Assembly: GCA_025174535.1 (NCBI GenBank)
Contig: JALBUN010000015.1
Coordinates: forward strand, 246,501 to 310,500
Direction: 5' to 3'
Length of the DNA: 64,000 nt
Source of the DNA: Cantharellus purpuraceus
Taxonomy: Eukaryota; Basidiomycota; Agaricomycetes; Cantharellales; Hydnaceae
Part shown: piece by piece, positions 11,254-24,361 of the stretch
How positions within the stretch are numbered: the stretch's first letter is position 1
Layout: every line of letters starts with the position of its first letter
The notes under the pieces: model-generated
The model's database searches: none
Told to the model about the DNA's origin: nothing
Seen by the model: only the letters and a program-made list of their open reading frames with translations
Made by a program: the position numbers and the translations under genes

Positions 11254-13168
11254 ACTAAGCCATATCCACAATATATGGACTGAGATTATCCTGTTCAGAT
11301 TACAACAGTCACCTCAGCCCTTCATTGGTACAAGTTCCTCAGGAAGTCCACACATGCTGATGAACTCAACCCATGATCCAGAGCAGTTCCAGGTGAGTAT
11401 ACTTGCTAGCTATGATGCCTTTTGATAACATTGGTTGTGGTTCTATATGAATCTGAGTGTCATGAACAAAGCATCTTGAACCAAATATTTAAAGGACTAA
11501 TCGCTCCCAGACTTTCTTGATGGCCCCGGCCGCTTCTACTTCAAAATAGGTGCATCTCTTACATGTTGATTTTACTCTTTTAGTTGGTGTACACAATAGG
11601 GACGCGGGTGAATTTGGGCGGTGGCAGTCCAGTCGGATACATCGGACTGGATCGGACGCAATGGTGCTACTAGAGATTTATTGTAAATAGAACTAGCTAC
11701 TACTGAAGATTGTTTGCACGTACAAAGCGCCAAATTGGAGTACGTCCTCAGACTAGTTTGAGGTGGTGTTGTTCATCTGATTTTGTCCATTTAGACGTGG
11801 CGATTCTCACTGCGGCTCAAGAGTCCATCTTCCGAGACGTGCCTCATACGGTGCATAAAAAAATAAGTAAGTGTGGCAGTCCTTAGAGTGGCCTGGAATT
11901 AGTCAGGGTTTATTTCCATGCCTTTCTTAACATGTACCTTTTTCCTTATTCCCTAATTGGAGACCCGGTAAATCTCCCGCATTGAAATTGTATTGTGTTG
12001 CATCATTATCTTTCGTCGCAATATTCATTCGATGTGCTGTTTTCTTTGCGCACAGTAAGCTTGTCCGTATACCAGCACTTTGTGAACAGGGGACTGTGTC
12101 TACAAAAATTGAATGAGAGACACCAGATCCATCGTCTGGCGTTTGACTCAAGCAGGGTGGACGATCGGCGAGACATGACTTCGATAATCTCCATGAGCTT
12201 TCGTTGGCACTGAATACCCTTCGCCCGAACCAGGCGTCCCTTATAACGACAGCCAACACGCACTCCAACTCTCGGCACGTGCGGGTCTCTTTCTATGCAT
12301 CAGCCTGTGACGGACACATGCACAGGGCATTTCAGCCATGACAATCTCTTTCTTGTATAGCTTAGAGAATTGATACGACTTCATTCCCGCAGCTTGTGAT
12401 CCAATCAACATCCGAAGCTTGGGGCCATGCAGGTGATACGCAAACCCTTTTCGTTCTAACAGCGCAACTGGCACTGACACCATTGTATTTTTATGTGGCG
12501 TCTAGTAATATGAACTGCTCTTGGATTGATGATTGGTGTAGTTATCAACGTCACGGAGCGAGTCTCTCCTCCCCAGAGGTGGTGGTTCGCAGCAGCGCAG
12601 TGATTGCAATTCAAGCCTCTCTATTACAAGCTAGTACGATCAACATCGCTCAAACTAAATATCTCCAATGGGTCGATTTACCACACGCGTCGCAGCTGTG
12701 TTCCCTGACCTTTTACCCAAAAAGAGCAATAGTGGACCGCCCGCAGCAATGCATGCGGAGTCCCAACTGCAGTGCCTCAAGCTCTTCTCAGATATCCAGT
12801 GCACAGCCAATGTACGCCAAAGTATTGTTCGTTTTAGAGCACAGCATCATGATAGCATATGCCTCGTGTGCTAGTCCGTGATCTCTCTCAAACACGTCGT
12901 GGGCATCAGTAAGACTCTCACGCCTTCCACCGTCGATAAGAAGATAATACGTTGCTTGTTGACAATCATCTCCTTCACACCTTGCTCGCGATCCGTCCTC
13001 TTCTTTGCGAAGGTCCAGTATATCACGAGTAAAATCTAGGTAACTGTCCCTATGACCACCCTTGGCACACATGAGTGGAAAATCCACTCCCACCGTCATC
13101 AGACGACGTTGGCTGATGAAGAAACAACAGTAAGTAAGACTCCGCATCACAGCGTCTTCCCACCCAAA
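11254..13168. other. Spacer with no supported gene
   Basis: Open frames of up to 161 residues occur on both strands (for example 12396-12881 plus and 12788-13261 minus), but they overlap each other and show no domain, conserved motif or splice-linked extension I can defend. Part of this stretch may be the promoter of the gene starting at 13169. Confidence 0.35.
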
Positions 13169-16100
13169 ATGGCTATTCCTCAGGTGACACCAGAAGCACT
13201 CAGTTATCCACACTGCAAAGCGTGGCTTATACGAGACAGAACTTGCAGTCTTCCCGGCCATGTTGTTTGTCTTTCAATAGCGGATGGAGAACACTATCAT
13301 CTATCCGATAAAGATATAGAGGTGTGGGCAACGGCCTTGGTATGTGCAGCTTATGTTATGATAATCATCCGGTGACGTTTATTTGCAGTGTCATGATGTC
13401 ACAACCCAACCCCCACAATATGTTTTGAAATGCAGGAGGAACTTCAGCATCTACCTTAACTGCCTCGAAGAAGGGAAATTCCACGCAGAGGCTATTCTAG
13501 GAGGTATGCATTTCTTATCCTTCGATCAACTCTATTTAAATCGTGCATTGTTGTGATTGATATGATCCTCGAAACCATCTCCCCTTCAGCATTACTTCGC
13601 TATAGACATGAAACATCATGGACAACCAAATCCGACCCACCAGGAGGAAACGACTCCTCTTTCACCGATAATACAAATAAGCCGTCCTTTTGGCTGCAGC
13701 ACCGTCGATATCAACCTGTCAAGGCAATAACATGGACGATGAGGTTGCTCAATACGCAAGATTCATACATTGTCATTCGCGAGCGAATGTGGCACCACCT
13801 GCTGCGTCTGAGAGATTGGCAGGAGATGAGGCACTCTGAGGTTGGGAAGGACATGGAAATAAAACTGTTTGAGATACTCAAGGATGCTTTGGAGATATCA
13901 AGGTTCATCCTGAGAATTCATTGCTGGAGATATCGCTAATCATATTGACAGGGCATGTTATTCTCGTCGTGCCAATGAAGACGCAGCTTTCATTGGTCTG
14001 GAGATTCAGCGATGGATTCTTTCCTGCCCTGGTGCTGTCGTTACCCAGGCGACCGCGCCTTGGCTCTGTCGTGTCTACATCAGCCTAGCACCTCTGTGAG
14101 TTTCGCATTGCTTCATTTGACGACGCGTTTACACCGATTCCAGGTTCTTAGCTGGGATTCATCTAAGCAAGAGTTTGACGCTATCTGCTAATCCGTTTGT
14201 AGCGCGGCAAATGCTTGAAGAACTGCTCAATACAATCACTGACAAACTCCTCGGTTCCCAAGTGCTGAAGACGGCTTCCAGTGTCATCAAACTGATAGCA
14301 AGGTACCTCCACGGAGTACCATACGTCCATCCCTACACGCCACTCCTTGGAGAGAATCTTGTCCGGATCATTGATACTGTGATGCACATGCGAGTCTTGA
14401 ATGAAGAGGAAGTAAACGCGATTTGTCTCATGGCGGCTGATCGTTTAGAGTGAGTTTGCAAATTTGCCATTGCAAGTCACGCCAGCTTATTCTTCCCAGC
14501 CGCGCAGACAGGAATACAATAAGATGCAGACCTTGGGAGGTTGTGCTCTGCGCTCAGTGTGAGCCACAGGAACCTTTATTGCGTGAAGTTGTGCTGGGTA
14601 AAGCCGGTTTACCCAGTCTTCTGCACGCGTTGAAGGTTCTTCCCCGACCTTGGTCACGTAAAAGCAAAGACAAGAGACACATGGTGGACATTCTGACAGC
14701 TTTGCAACAGCTGTCTAAACACTTGTGGTTTTCTGATGCTGTAGAACCCGGTCTTATGGATCTGTGGACGAATCTTTGCAGGTACTTTGTCGTTTAACAA
14801 TTTGACTTTTAAGGCTCACGCAGCTATGTGGCAGAGGAGGAATCCTAGAGCATTTGTCTATTGACCGAATTGAGACGTTATCAACATCTCAGACTTATGC
14901 TTATTCCCCTATCACGGGACGTCGAACGATCGCTCACAAGACCGGAATGCCTTCGCTGGAAGGACCATCAACTATTAGTGACCCTACCCCGCTCGAAGAA
15001 CACTATAAACAAATGGCAGCAGAATGTACTAAACAGTTATGCATGGAGATGAAACGATGGGTCGCTGTCACAGAGTCTGTGCCACCATCCCTATCGTTTC
15101 CTGGACTACCCACTCCTCTTGATTCCAACGCATTTTTGTCAAATCCAACGACCAATGCGCCCTCAGTTAACTGGAGTTACTCTAGTACTACTCGGTCCTA
15201 CATTTCCTCCGCAATGCCAGGCATTGGTTACCTCTCCGCCAAAGTATTGGAATGGATAGGAGAGGGAACCCTCGACACTATAGCTCAGGCCGTCATCTGG
15301 AAACGAACTAACCATCATCTCTCACGTTTGAGACGATGGCAAAAACAACATTGCGAGGAAATGGACTATTCCACGCTGAGAAAGATGCTCGCCATGGTTT
15401 GCGATGCGCTCGAAATGTCTGAGTAGGTCAAATTCGATGCATTTGTACTAGCTTGTGATCTAATATTGCGTTTACAGTTCATGTTATTCTCCTCGTGTCA
15501 ACCATTATGCAACTTCGATAGGCAAAGAATTACAGCAGTGGCTTATTACAAGTGTCGACACTTCTGTGATGGCGCAAAATGCCTCTTTGATTGTCCGGAT
15601 TCATATTTGTATTTGCGCAGCGTGAGTCTAATCATGTTATGGAATTTATATACCAGTAAGGTCTTACGTTTAGACGTCTAGTTTGTTAGCTACTGATTCT
15701 GAGTCCACATCGCTTCGGGAACTGTTAGACACAATCCAGCGTGTCCCATTGGAGTTTGATGACTCTGCAGTCACCTCGTCTGCGATCCGCATCATTTCAA
15801 AGGAAGTTTCTCGATCTTCGTATTCTGCGTGCCGAAATCTGCTCGAGATGTCTCTCATGCAGATTGTGCAAGCGACTTTACAATCTCGGCCCTTCACAGG
15901 CCGCGAGCTTGATGCGATTCATGAAATATTGGACAGCCGACTTCGCCTGTAAGTTTGTTCACACAATATATCACAGACTTTTCTGCTCACTGTTGCCGAA
16001 GGGTGGATTATGGTGTGCAGAATTGTCACCCCTGGGAAGTTGCCATCTTCGCAGAGTGTGCTTCTCAGGATGCGACATTTACTGAAGCGATCTTCGGTGA

Positions 16101-16820
16101 CCACGGGATACCAAGCATTATCCATATTCTTCAGGAGATACTCTCAAACCAGTCGTTGTCGACAGTGGAATGGGATCATGTGTACTGTCTGGTCGGCGTT
16201 TTGCATCAATTGTCGCGGCATACCTGGATTGCGATTTCAGTAGAACCCGCCGTCATTGGCTTATTATTGAACGTCTTCATGTGAGAAGATCACGCTCTTT
16301 CTTCCCCTAGTGGATCTCACCCACAAATGAGCACAGTCGAACAGACGAAGAGCCGCAATTTCGTCTACGCTATCTAGCCATACAAGCCATTCAGAATATC
16401 TTCTCGTGTCCGGGTAGATGCCGCTCCTGTGTCACAGATATCATGGAAACATCGTTGTTACCTCACAGTGACCCGTATTCGTCTGCACCAGATGATAATG
16501 TTAACGGGTCTTCAACCTCGTTACATTCCTCATATTCCGTCAGACACCAAGAAGCCATTGGAGAGGCTCAAGCGATTCGCCCCGGGACGTATACTATGCC
16601 GGCATTGCATCTACAATCGCGCGAGTCTATCGTGCAAGACAGGGCTCTCGTGGCATTTTTGGAGAGTGACGGGATCATCGGATCACCGGACAAACCTCTT
16701 CCCTCCTCGACTCGCAGGACATGGGAGGACGGTGGCAATGCAATATTAAATGTGGCATCAGCATACGAAGGAGGCGACAGCCGTTGCCACCGACCCGCCA
16801 TGCTCGGCGGATGGATATGA
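13169..16820 (+). CDS. Unrecognised 1,030-aa protein with internal exon-by-exon duplication
   Basis: I do not recognise this family. An 11-exon model keeps one frame: 13169-13339, 13389-13503, 13590-13902, 13952-14095, 14144-14449, 14500-14781, 14835-15422, 15478-15621, 15682-15948, 16002-16280 and 16337-16820. The introns are 48-86 nt, GT-AG. The first 95 residues (MAIPQVTPEAL...) end with a HAEAILG motif that recalls the zinc-binding HAE of deaminases, but no matching cysteine motif follows, so I do not assign a function. Two homologous halves follow. Each has a helix-rich DALE(I/M)S segment, then a CYS(R/P)R(A/V)N segment, and later PWEV(V/A)(L/I)(C/F)A(Q/E)C and an LSKHLW/LSRHTW region. 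Exons 4 and 8 are both 144 nt, and exons 6 and 10 are 282 and 279 nt. A serine-rich tail of about 125 residues ends the protein. Helical repeats suggest a scaffold, which is inference. Confidence 0.6.
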
Positions 16821-18151
16821 AGGGAGGTATTTGTAAACTTTGTACCATTGTAAGTGGCCAGTTACTCTGTGGAATGACCTGCTGACTTCGTTTTCTGGCT
16901 TGTCCCCAACTGAAGAGTTCTCAGGTGAACTGGGATTTTTACACGAGACCATGTGTTCGGATTGGACATGTTCAGAAATATAACTGTATATATGATCAAT
17001 GAGGCGCCCATTGAAGTCTAAGTGCTGCTTTCAGCAAAGATACTGTATCAATGATACTATCGTTATGCAGAAATTGGTGAGGCTAATCCAGGGTTCGGGA
17101 TAGTGGCCAATCCATTTATAACCGAGGGTTTCCCGTAAATGGCCGGGGTAAGCAATGCTCTCGTGCCTTACTTACCATTAGCTCTGGTACTACTTCTGGG
17201 TGTATCAACTTTGCTGCTGGATCCAACGCATCTTCCTCACCTTTATTTCTACATATTCCTACGTCCCATCCCGGGGGTCTTTGTCGTAGTACTATCTGCT
17301 TAACATTTGGGAGCGTCGATCTTCTAACGTCTGAGTTGTGCCTAACGTTTGATCAAAGAAAAAAAAAAGCTAATCTGAATAGAAACAATCTTAGACACTC
17401 AAACTTAGCTTCCGAGAACGGCGCTTGCGACGCGATTTATGAGGTGTCATGGCTGGTTCATGGCAAAATTTACCCACTAGCGTGGTTGTTATGGTACGCA
17501 TTGCTCCCGAGTGAGTATGTTGGCATCCCTGCCAGCTCAAGCCTGCTGAGACATCCTCTAAGTGCATCCAAGCAGGCAGTACTTAGACGGCTCCACAAAG
17601 CAAACGACAACTCTAAATGTAATGCCGCGTACCGGATCAAGTGATACGAAGAATCTGATCAAGCCCTTTGTTCAAGAGGGCTCGTACCATTCCTACCATA
17701 TTAGCCGCCCCCAAGTTGTCGCAAGAATACACACGAGATAGATATTGTCTCAGCCGATCCGTTGGTTGTCAACGACTACATCCTCATTCACTACAGTGGT
17801 AATTTATTGGTTGTTATAACTGGAAGCGGGCGATGGTGGGCTCGGAAGTGTAAGAGTTGAACAGGATATGGATACAAAGGGAGGGCAAGCTTACAAAAGT
17901 CACTGCTACCTGCCACTTTGTAGCTCTGCGGAGGATGGTACTAGTACGCCTTTTGGAATCCAAATTATGATCAACGTCTTACATGGATATAAATCATGTC
18001 GTGATGGTATCCAAGGTTTGTCACCACAAACACCCATAAGATTCTGCAGTACCAAACACGCCGTCTTCACCGCGCCTCGTCGACGCCGACCAGTTCGTCG
18101 GCCTGAAGCGCAGGTCATCATTTCCTTCCCTTGATTTGTAGATTACCAGAT
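16821..18151. other. Intergenic region, no gene seen
   Basis: Only short, unsupported frames occur. The last few hundred bases (about 17900-18151) are pyrimidine-rich just before the Msb1-type start and probably contain its promoter and 5' leader. Confidence 0.4.
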
Positions 18152-21100
18152 ATGCCCAGCATATTCGCTCGTTCTCGCACCGCTTCAACCCCTTCGAAGG
18201 CCCACAAAGGCATCGCTAACAATGGCAGCCTCCCCGCTTCTCCCAAGGATGTCCCCGACGAGTTCGGCAGGGTTACCAGCAGGGGGTCAGCTGTGCTTCC
18301 CACCTCATCGAAAAAAGACAAGAAGAAGGAGAACAAAGCCGCCGCGAGGTTGCGCACTCAGTCATCTCCGCAGGAAGCTGTTGATACTCCATCCATCCCA
18401 GATGGCTCGTTTTTGCCCTTCTCTTGGGAGCTCCCAGAGGCCCCCGAAGAACCTCGACAGAACCCTCAGAGATACGGATACTTGTCTTATCATTGTGAGG
18501 TTGTGCTCGGTCTTGAAGAGGTTACACGACTTGTCGAGGTGATCTCAACTGAGCTCAGTCAACGAGGTGTGTGAGGGATGCTTGCATCGTCAGCCGATAC
18601 TGAACGTCTTTCCCAGGTCTGACCACGCCACTGTTGTTCTCTAACCACGCGATCGATATTTCTTCAAGTCGAATTAAACGCCTAATCGACGCCTTCCTTT
18701 GCACATGCAGCAACTATCGCCCAGGCTCTTCTGCAGATGTGAAATGGCGAGAAGAAGCTCAATTCTCTGGCCCACATGAGCTTGCTATGACCCTTCGGTG
18801 GGGTCTTGCTCGTATTGTTAGAATTTCCCAAGGGCATGAGACAAGGGGCATCATCTCCTGGGAGTCCTACTTGAGGTGGCGAGAAGATGAAGGGGGTGGG
18901 TAGTTGATCTCTATACCGCTTTAGTGTGGCTGACAGCATTTCTAGGGGCACTTTACCCCCCACAGTTCTTTGGAGCTTTCCTGCCCTCTCTTCCACCAGA
19001 GGTTCAAGTCCTGCTCACTTTGCTTCTATCTTTCCTCGCGCGGCTCACCGCACATGCTACTTCCTCTGGCCTCACTCCTCCCGCCCTTTCAAGTCTTTTC
19101 GGCCCACTCCTCTTCGGTCTGGGCTCGCCTTCACTTCCTTTTCATCACACGTATGGTGCCTACCTTCGTTGTTCACATGCTACCGAACATCTCCTCCTCG
19201 CCTACATTCGCGCCCAAGATGCAGCTACATCTCGCGCTGTCGGCATTCCATCACGTCTAAAAGATTGGATTCGCGGTTATCCGGCAATGATTCCTCCTAT
19301 GGAAAAACTTGACAAAGCGCGCCGCGGTGCGCGCACGGTTCGCGTTACCAGTGTGCGGCGCAATGTACGTCTCTACTCTTATGATCTCGCCAAGACCGCG
19401 GCGAGCTGGGCTGCGAAAGGGGAGCAAGGTGGCCTCGCTAGTGCGAAAGAGTGGATGCGCGTGATGGGCCCGCCGAACGCGAAGCTCATGCCGCGGTACT
19501 CGGATTCATATCGAAAGTGCCTTGATCTTCCACCGAGTGTTATACCAGACATGGGATTCAATGGCACTCTCTCGCAATCGAGCTCCGGCAGTAGCACAGC
19601 TGTAGATGATTTTGGACTCCTAGGCAAAGAAGAAGAACACCGCTTCCGGAGTTTGACCGATCTCAAATGGGGAGAGTTTGAGTCACTGGGGTTCGGCGGT
19701 GGTGACGAGAAGAGATTAGAGTTCGATTTGAACGAGGGTGCACGGACAGTGAGTGACCGATGTCGACCTATGTCTGCGCCGCTCATTGTTCCCCAAGGCA
19801 CGCAGTGAGAAGCGAGGTACCATCTCGTGGAACGATTTTTCCATGACTGGTTTCTCCAAGAGTGATGACCCCCTCTCTGCAACACTTCAGTTCGCTGCGC
19901 CGCTTACCACCACCATCTCTGCCTGGCCAACGCGTCAGTCTGAACTCCGGCATAAACTAAAGAAAACGCAAAAGGCACTCCCTGCATTTGGATGGGATAC
20001 GACCCCAGTACTTGGTGGCGAGGAGGCGGTTGAACAAGGCTTTCTTGATATTTTCTGTGACCTGCTCTATGGAAGCGGATGGATTGATCGTGACGAGCAG
20101 ACGTTCAGAGAATGCAACTGGGTGCTGGTCAGCATTCCGTACACATTCTTTCATTTTCCCTAGAGTGTTAACTGATCTGCACCGATCCTAGGTGGAATAT
20201 AAATCGATGCCACAATCTCGTCCGAATGGGCCGATTCCTGCGGATCCTCGCACGGGCACATCAGTATGGCTGTATGAGGAATTCGTGCCGCTCGAGTACC
20301 GTTCGCAGCTTACTGCACCCAAACGCAAAATTCCGTTCTCGTTCGCCACATCCAAGAAGCAGTGGAAGCCCGCCTCCACGCTCAATGGGCGCCCCTATGT
20401 TGTTGGTGGTGTGCCCCGCACGCCAAATCCCCGTGAGGTTGAGTTTGAAGGGCTGCTCAATGGTGGTAATGTCACGAAAGTGATCAGCCTCGGGACTGGG
20501 AAGGCAGAGTCGCGCCTTGATCCCTCGCCTGCTACATTGAACGTGGGACGGATGGGCATGATTTCGAGCCCGCTGTTTACGGCCTCCTCAGATTCGCCAT
20601 TATCACCCACAACATCTACAGCCTCACCATCAAGACGATCTCGTTTTCTTCCCGGCGGGTCGATGCGCAAGCGATCTCCTGCCGAGTATGATGCTCTCGA
20701 GTTTGAGACGCGCACAATGTTTGCCAATCTAAGTGATGATGAGTTGTTATCTGCAGATGACAGGGATAACACAGATACTCGACGGAGTAAAAGTTCTATG
20801 GGACATTCACGTAAGGAGAGCAAGGATGATGCGTGGGTCGATATACTGGTTGGCGCACAAAGGCGTATGAACAACCAGGCCTCTGAGTTACGCCCTTCTT
20901 CAGAAGGAGGAAGGAGACCTGTCACGCGACGGTCATTGTCCGATCCAGAGATAGCTCGAGAGGAGATAGCACAGGCGCTCAAGGATGCTGGGCCGAAACC
21001 TCCAGAGGACGACGATACGTCCCTCTCTCAATACCACACCCACGAAGGCACGGCTTCCCAGACGGATGAAGATATTTATGGTGATCATGAGGGTGGCGAA

Positions 21101-21655
21101 AGCGACGGGCCTGTTCGAAATTCCATTGACTCTGCAGATTTCGAGCCGATATCGCATACGCCCGGAGCATCACTGGATGACGGGTCGACTCCTACCACGC
21201 CACTCACTCATTCACGTTCAGAGTCAGGGCTGCTTCCGCCCAGCCTGCAGCTGAACGTGAAGCCATACGCTGCACCATCATCGTCTGCTCTAGAGACGAG
21301 CGCGTCATCGCACCCGCCGCCTCCACCACCAAAGACGGTTCCGGGAAAGGGTGTGAGCTCGCTCATTGAAATGTACCGCGAGCGAGAGAAGGAGAGTCTC
21401 TCGCAGTCTAGACTGCCTGTTCGCTCGACATCGTTGCCGGCGGCGCCGTCTGTACCCAAACTCCAGTCCCAGCCCCAGCCTCAGCCTCAGCCTCAGCCCG
21501 AGCCCCAGCCCCAGCCCAGCGTCTCTATGGTGGAGGCGCTGGAAGATGCGGACCCTTTCGTGGGTCGTGTCAGTCCCGGTGCACCCCGATACGTGCACGG
21601 TGCACCTCTACACAATGTTGCGGAGGCACCAGAAGAGGAGGATGAAGAGGTTTGA
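18152..21655 (+). CDS. Msb1/Mug8-domain protein (polarity/morphogenesis)
   Basis: A five-exon model (18152-18566, 18617-18895, 18946-19748, 19798-20127, 20192-21655) gives 1,096 residues in one frame with 48-64-nt introns. The N-terminus is basic and Ser/Pro-rich with a KKDKKKENK stretch. The conserved domain spans about residues 90-510 and includes GYLSYHCEVVLGLEEVTRLV, the RhoGAP-like helical part LPPEVQVLLTLLLSFLARL, and VEYKSMPQSRPNG with LYEEFVPLEYR. Budding-yeast Msb1 and fission-yeast Mug8 share this domain and act with Rho/Cdc42 signalling in polarised growth. The C-terminal half looks disordered, with acidic and Ser-rich runs, a proline run (SHPPPPPPKTV) and a PQ dipeptide repeat near residue 1020. 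No catalytic arginine finger was identified, so GAP activity is not claimed. The start is the first ATG with a long frame. Confidence 0.85.
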
Positions 21656-23171
21656 TTGACCAATCTTTTGAGACAAACGTTCAGTATCCGTCGCTATTCT
21701 CTATCTTTGGGTCTGTCGGCAACCGGGCAAGACCAGATTTATGGCTTTACTTACAACATCAACCTCCCTCCTTATATGTTTCATTCCCGTCCTATCGCCG
21801 CTTTCCTATTTTCCTATTTTTTTTTTTTTTTTGCGACCGTTTCTTTTATTCTGACCCAGCTTCGATTGCCTAACTTTGAAGTGCTGCTATGCTGCTTTGT
21901 TATACGGAAGATTTTCACAGCGAACCCTTCTCCTTGGCAACCGATACCCACCAACATCCCTGCTATCCCGCTCGTTTACTTCACTTCAGACCTATGCAAT
22001 ATATCTTGGTTAACCGTTGCTCCCGTGGTCTCAACAGACTACTACTTCTACAGTCGCATTTCTGGGATCGCTCGCACATTAGATGCTGTGGTTGCAGGTG
22101 TTACGATACCCCTGCAGTCACAACACCCACTAGTACCGAGAAGCCAGGACAAAAGGCATTTATTGAAGTAGTAATATTATGTTCATGATGAGCGCTTCTT
22201 GACTTTATATTATGCCGTTAATGCTGCCCTCGACTCAGTTCAAAGTCTTGTGATAATCCAATGCATGAAGCCTGAATTGAATCTCTTTAGTTCAACACCT
22301 AGATGATCATGGGGAACTACTGGCGCGGCTTGGTTAAATGACCCTTGACTAGCCAGGTAATCTGATGACTCAAGTACGTCTGGTGATCTGTACTCAAGGT
22401 TTCAAGTAAAATCTGAATCCACATCCCTAGTTGCCATTGAGATTGCGATCGTCACGGTGATGATCGGGTCCTCTATTTGAAATACAGTCTTGCAAATCGA
22501 CGGGTTGCTAGTCGAGGTCTGAAAATCAAGCGATTGTTTGAATGATTGAAAACGTCGAGTGCGGTGGTGCATTCTTCTCAAAGCCTTCGATCCACATCCT
22601 GATGACATCGTGAAGCGGAAGTCCCTGTATGTTTTGTGAATCTCTTCGGAAGGCCAAGAGCCAGTCATCCACGCATGGTACTTTCTCCTGTGATTCAGGG
22701 TAAACCCGAGGAAGTACAACCTTCCCAGTGAGCTTCAATGAGCTTCAGTTCCAAGTCACATGTATAAAACAGTTGGTCCAGGTATCCTGCATGAATTATC
22801 CATTCATGGTTCCGACCAGTTGGTATCATGCCTTCATTGACAACTCTAGAGTTGAACAGCGTGTACCCATCAGCTTAACGACGACCTGTAGACAGTGGTT
22901 AGGCTGCAGAGACAAGAAGAATAATGTCTTGTGTAGACGCACCATCCCTTCACTTAGATGTGTTCCCAAATTTTGCTAAGTTGTGATATCGATGCAAGCT
23001 TTGCTCCATCCTGCTCACAATATGCATTGCGATTACTTTAGCCAGTGGAGGCTATTATGAGCACATTCATTTGAATATGAGTCGGACGAAAAACGATGCG
23101 GCGTAAACTCAGCAGAAACCTTCAAGACAAGTACAAAAAATTTGGAGCTTCTAGCACAAGACCACGTCGAC
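21656..23171. other. Intergenic region with 15-nt T run
   Basis: Likely the 3' untranslated region of the Msb1-type gene, containing an uninterrupted T run near 21818-21833, followed by non-coding sequence. A 70-residue minus-strand frame near 22526-22738 has no recognisable motif. Confidence 0.4.
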
Positions 23172-23231
23172 ATGTGTAAGCGCCCATGTCGTGACCTTGT
23201 GGCTTGCGCGCTACTCATCTTTTTCATAGCC

Positions 23232-24361
23232 ATGTCATATCTGCGCCGCTTCATGAGTACTTCTCCCTCACCGGCTCTTTCGTAGGTGACCATGCAATTA
23301 TTCCAGCTCTTCTAGAATTGGTCTGCATATTTTTTTTCAGAAAAAATGTCTTCTTTGACATTAGTGTAAGCTACACATTGGTTCAGCACAAATGATTTGT
23401 TACTCACAATGGTAGCAGATCAATACTAAACCGGCAGGCCGCATAAGTTCGTTATTTAGACATTTTCAAGTTACTCGGTCATTGATTGCCTTATTCCTGC
23501 TAGTTTTCAAGTTATTTGATGATGTTGTGCCCTACACAGCTAAGAATTTTCGTGAGTTGGCTATCGGAAACCACGGATTTGGATATGCAGGGTGCTCTTT
23601 TCACCGTATTATCCCTGATGTATGAACAGCACACCGTTCTCTTGGTGTGGATCATTTCATTTGATGCATTTTCAGTTCATGTTACAGGGTGGAGACTTCC
23701 AATTGTGAGCATTCAGCGAAGCCGCGTTTTTCTTTATATTTATTCCACCCTTTTAGCGGAAATGGAACTGGAGGAAAATCTATTTATGGCGCTAAATACA
23801 AAGGTGCGGATCTGGACCTATATAATCACCGTTGCCTTTTCCAATGTTCCCAGATGAAAACTTCAAGCTCCTGCATTCCAAGCGTAAGCAGTATCATTTC
23901 TTCCCACATACTTCGGCCTAATCACCATATGAAGCTGGATTACTCTCCATGGCAAATGCGGGCCCTAACACTAATGGATCCCAGGTACCGTACAAAGCTT
24001 AGTTTGATGGTACGAGTTCTGAATCTATACAGTTCTTTATTACCACGGTTGTCACCTCGTAAGCCCTCCAGAACCTATTATAGCTATTCGTGTTTCACTG
24101 ATTTCCTTCGAACTTCAGATGGCTTGATGGCAGACATGTAGGTAACAATTATCAATATCCTCAATCTCGCATTGACATTTCCCCAGGTGGTTTTTGGCGA
24201 AGTCGTAGAGTGAGTCATTACTTGTCATTCGTTTATGCCTTGGAACACGCATTCTCATGGCATGCAGTGGGATGAACGTTGTCAAGGCAATTGAAGCCTA
24301 TGGCAGTCCCGGCGGTAAGCCTAAGGCCAAAATTGTTATAGATAAAAGTGGCACTGTGTAG
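23232..24361 (+). CDS. Cyclophilin-type peptidyl-prolyl isomerase, 12 exons
   Basis: Splicing 12 small exons (23232-23281, 23341-23365, 23419-23446, 23504-23619, 23676-23704, 23757-23803, 23854-23883, 23935-23984, 24033-24058, 24119-24137, 24187-24209, 24268-24361) gives 178 residues in one frame. The product reads like cyclophilin A throughout: [64 protein letters not shown], then [17 protein letters not shown] and a [10 protein letters not shown] end. The catalytic-site residues of CypA are present: R and F/Q in FHR...FMLQ, W in WLDG and H in RHVVF. The first 17 residues ([17 protein letters not shown]) are basic and Ser-rich without acids, like a mitochondrial presequence, so a mitochondrial isoform is possible. 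A tiny upstream exon (ATGT at 23172-23175) could add two residues. No single open frame covers the gene, so simple ORF calls would miss it. Confidence 0.88.

Noticed and set aside
12396..13261. Overlapping 161- and 157-residue frames on opposite strands
   Set aside because: Neither has a recognisable motif, intron-linked extension or homologous copy in the window, and the upstream spacer fits better as promoter DNA.
13440..13500. HAEAILG motif taken as proof of a deaminase
   Set aside because: The second zinc-binding motif (two cysteines a short distance apart in a PCxxC context) is not found downstream, so the match may be chance.
19379..21598. Long minus-strand frames opposite the Msb1-type gene
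   Set aside because: They are antisense shadows of a well-supported multi-exon gene, including arginine/leucine-rich artefacts of the PQ repeat.
21818..21833. T run as a possible polymerase III terminator
   Set aside because: No tRNA or other small RNA gene with A and B boxes lies upstream, and it is in the 3' region of a protein gene.
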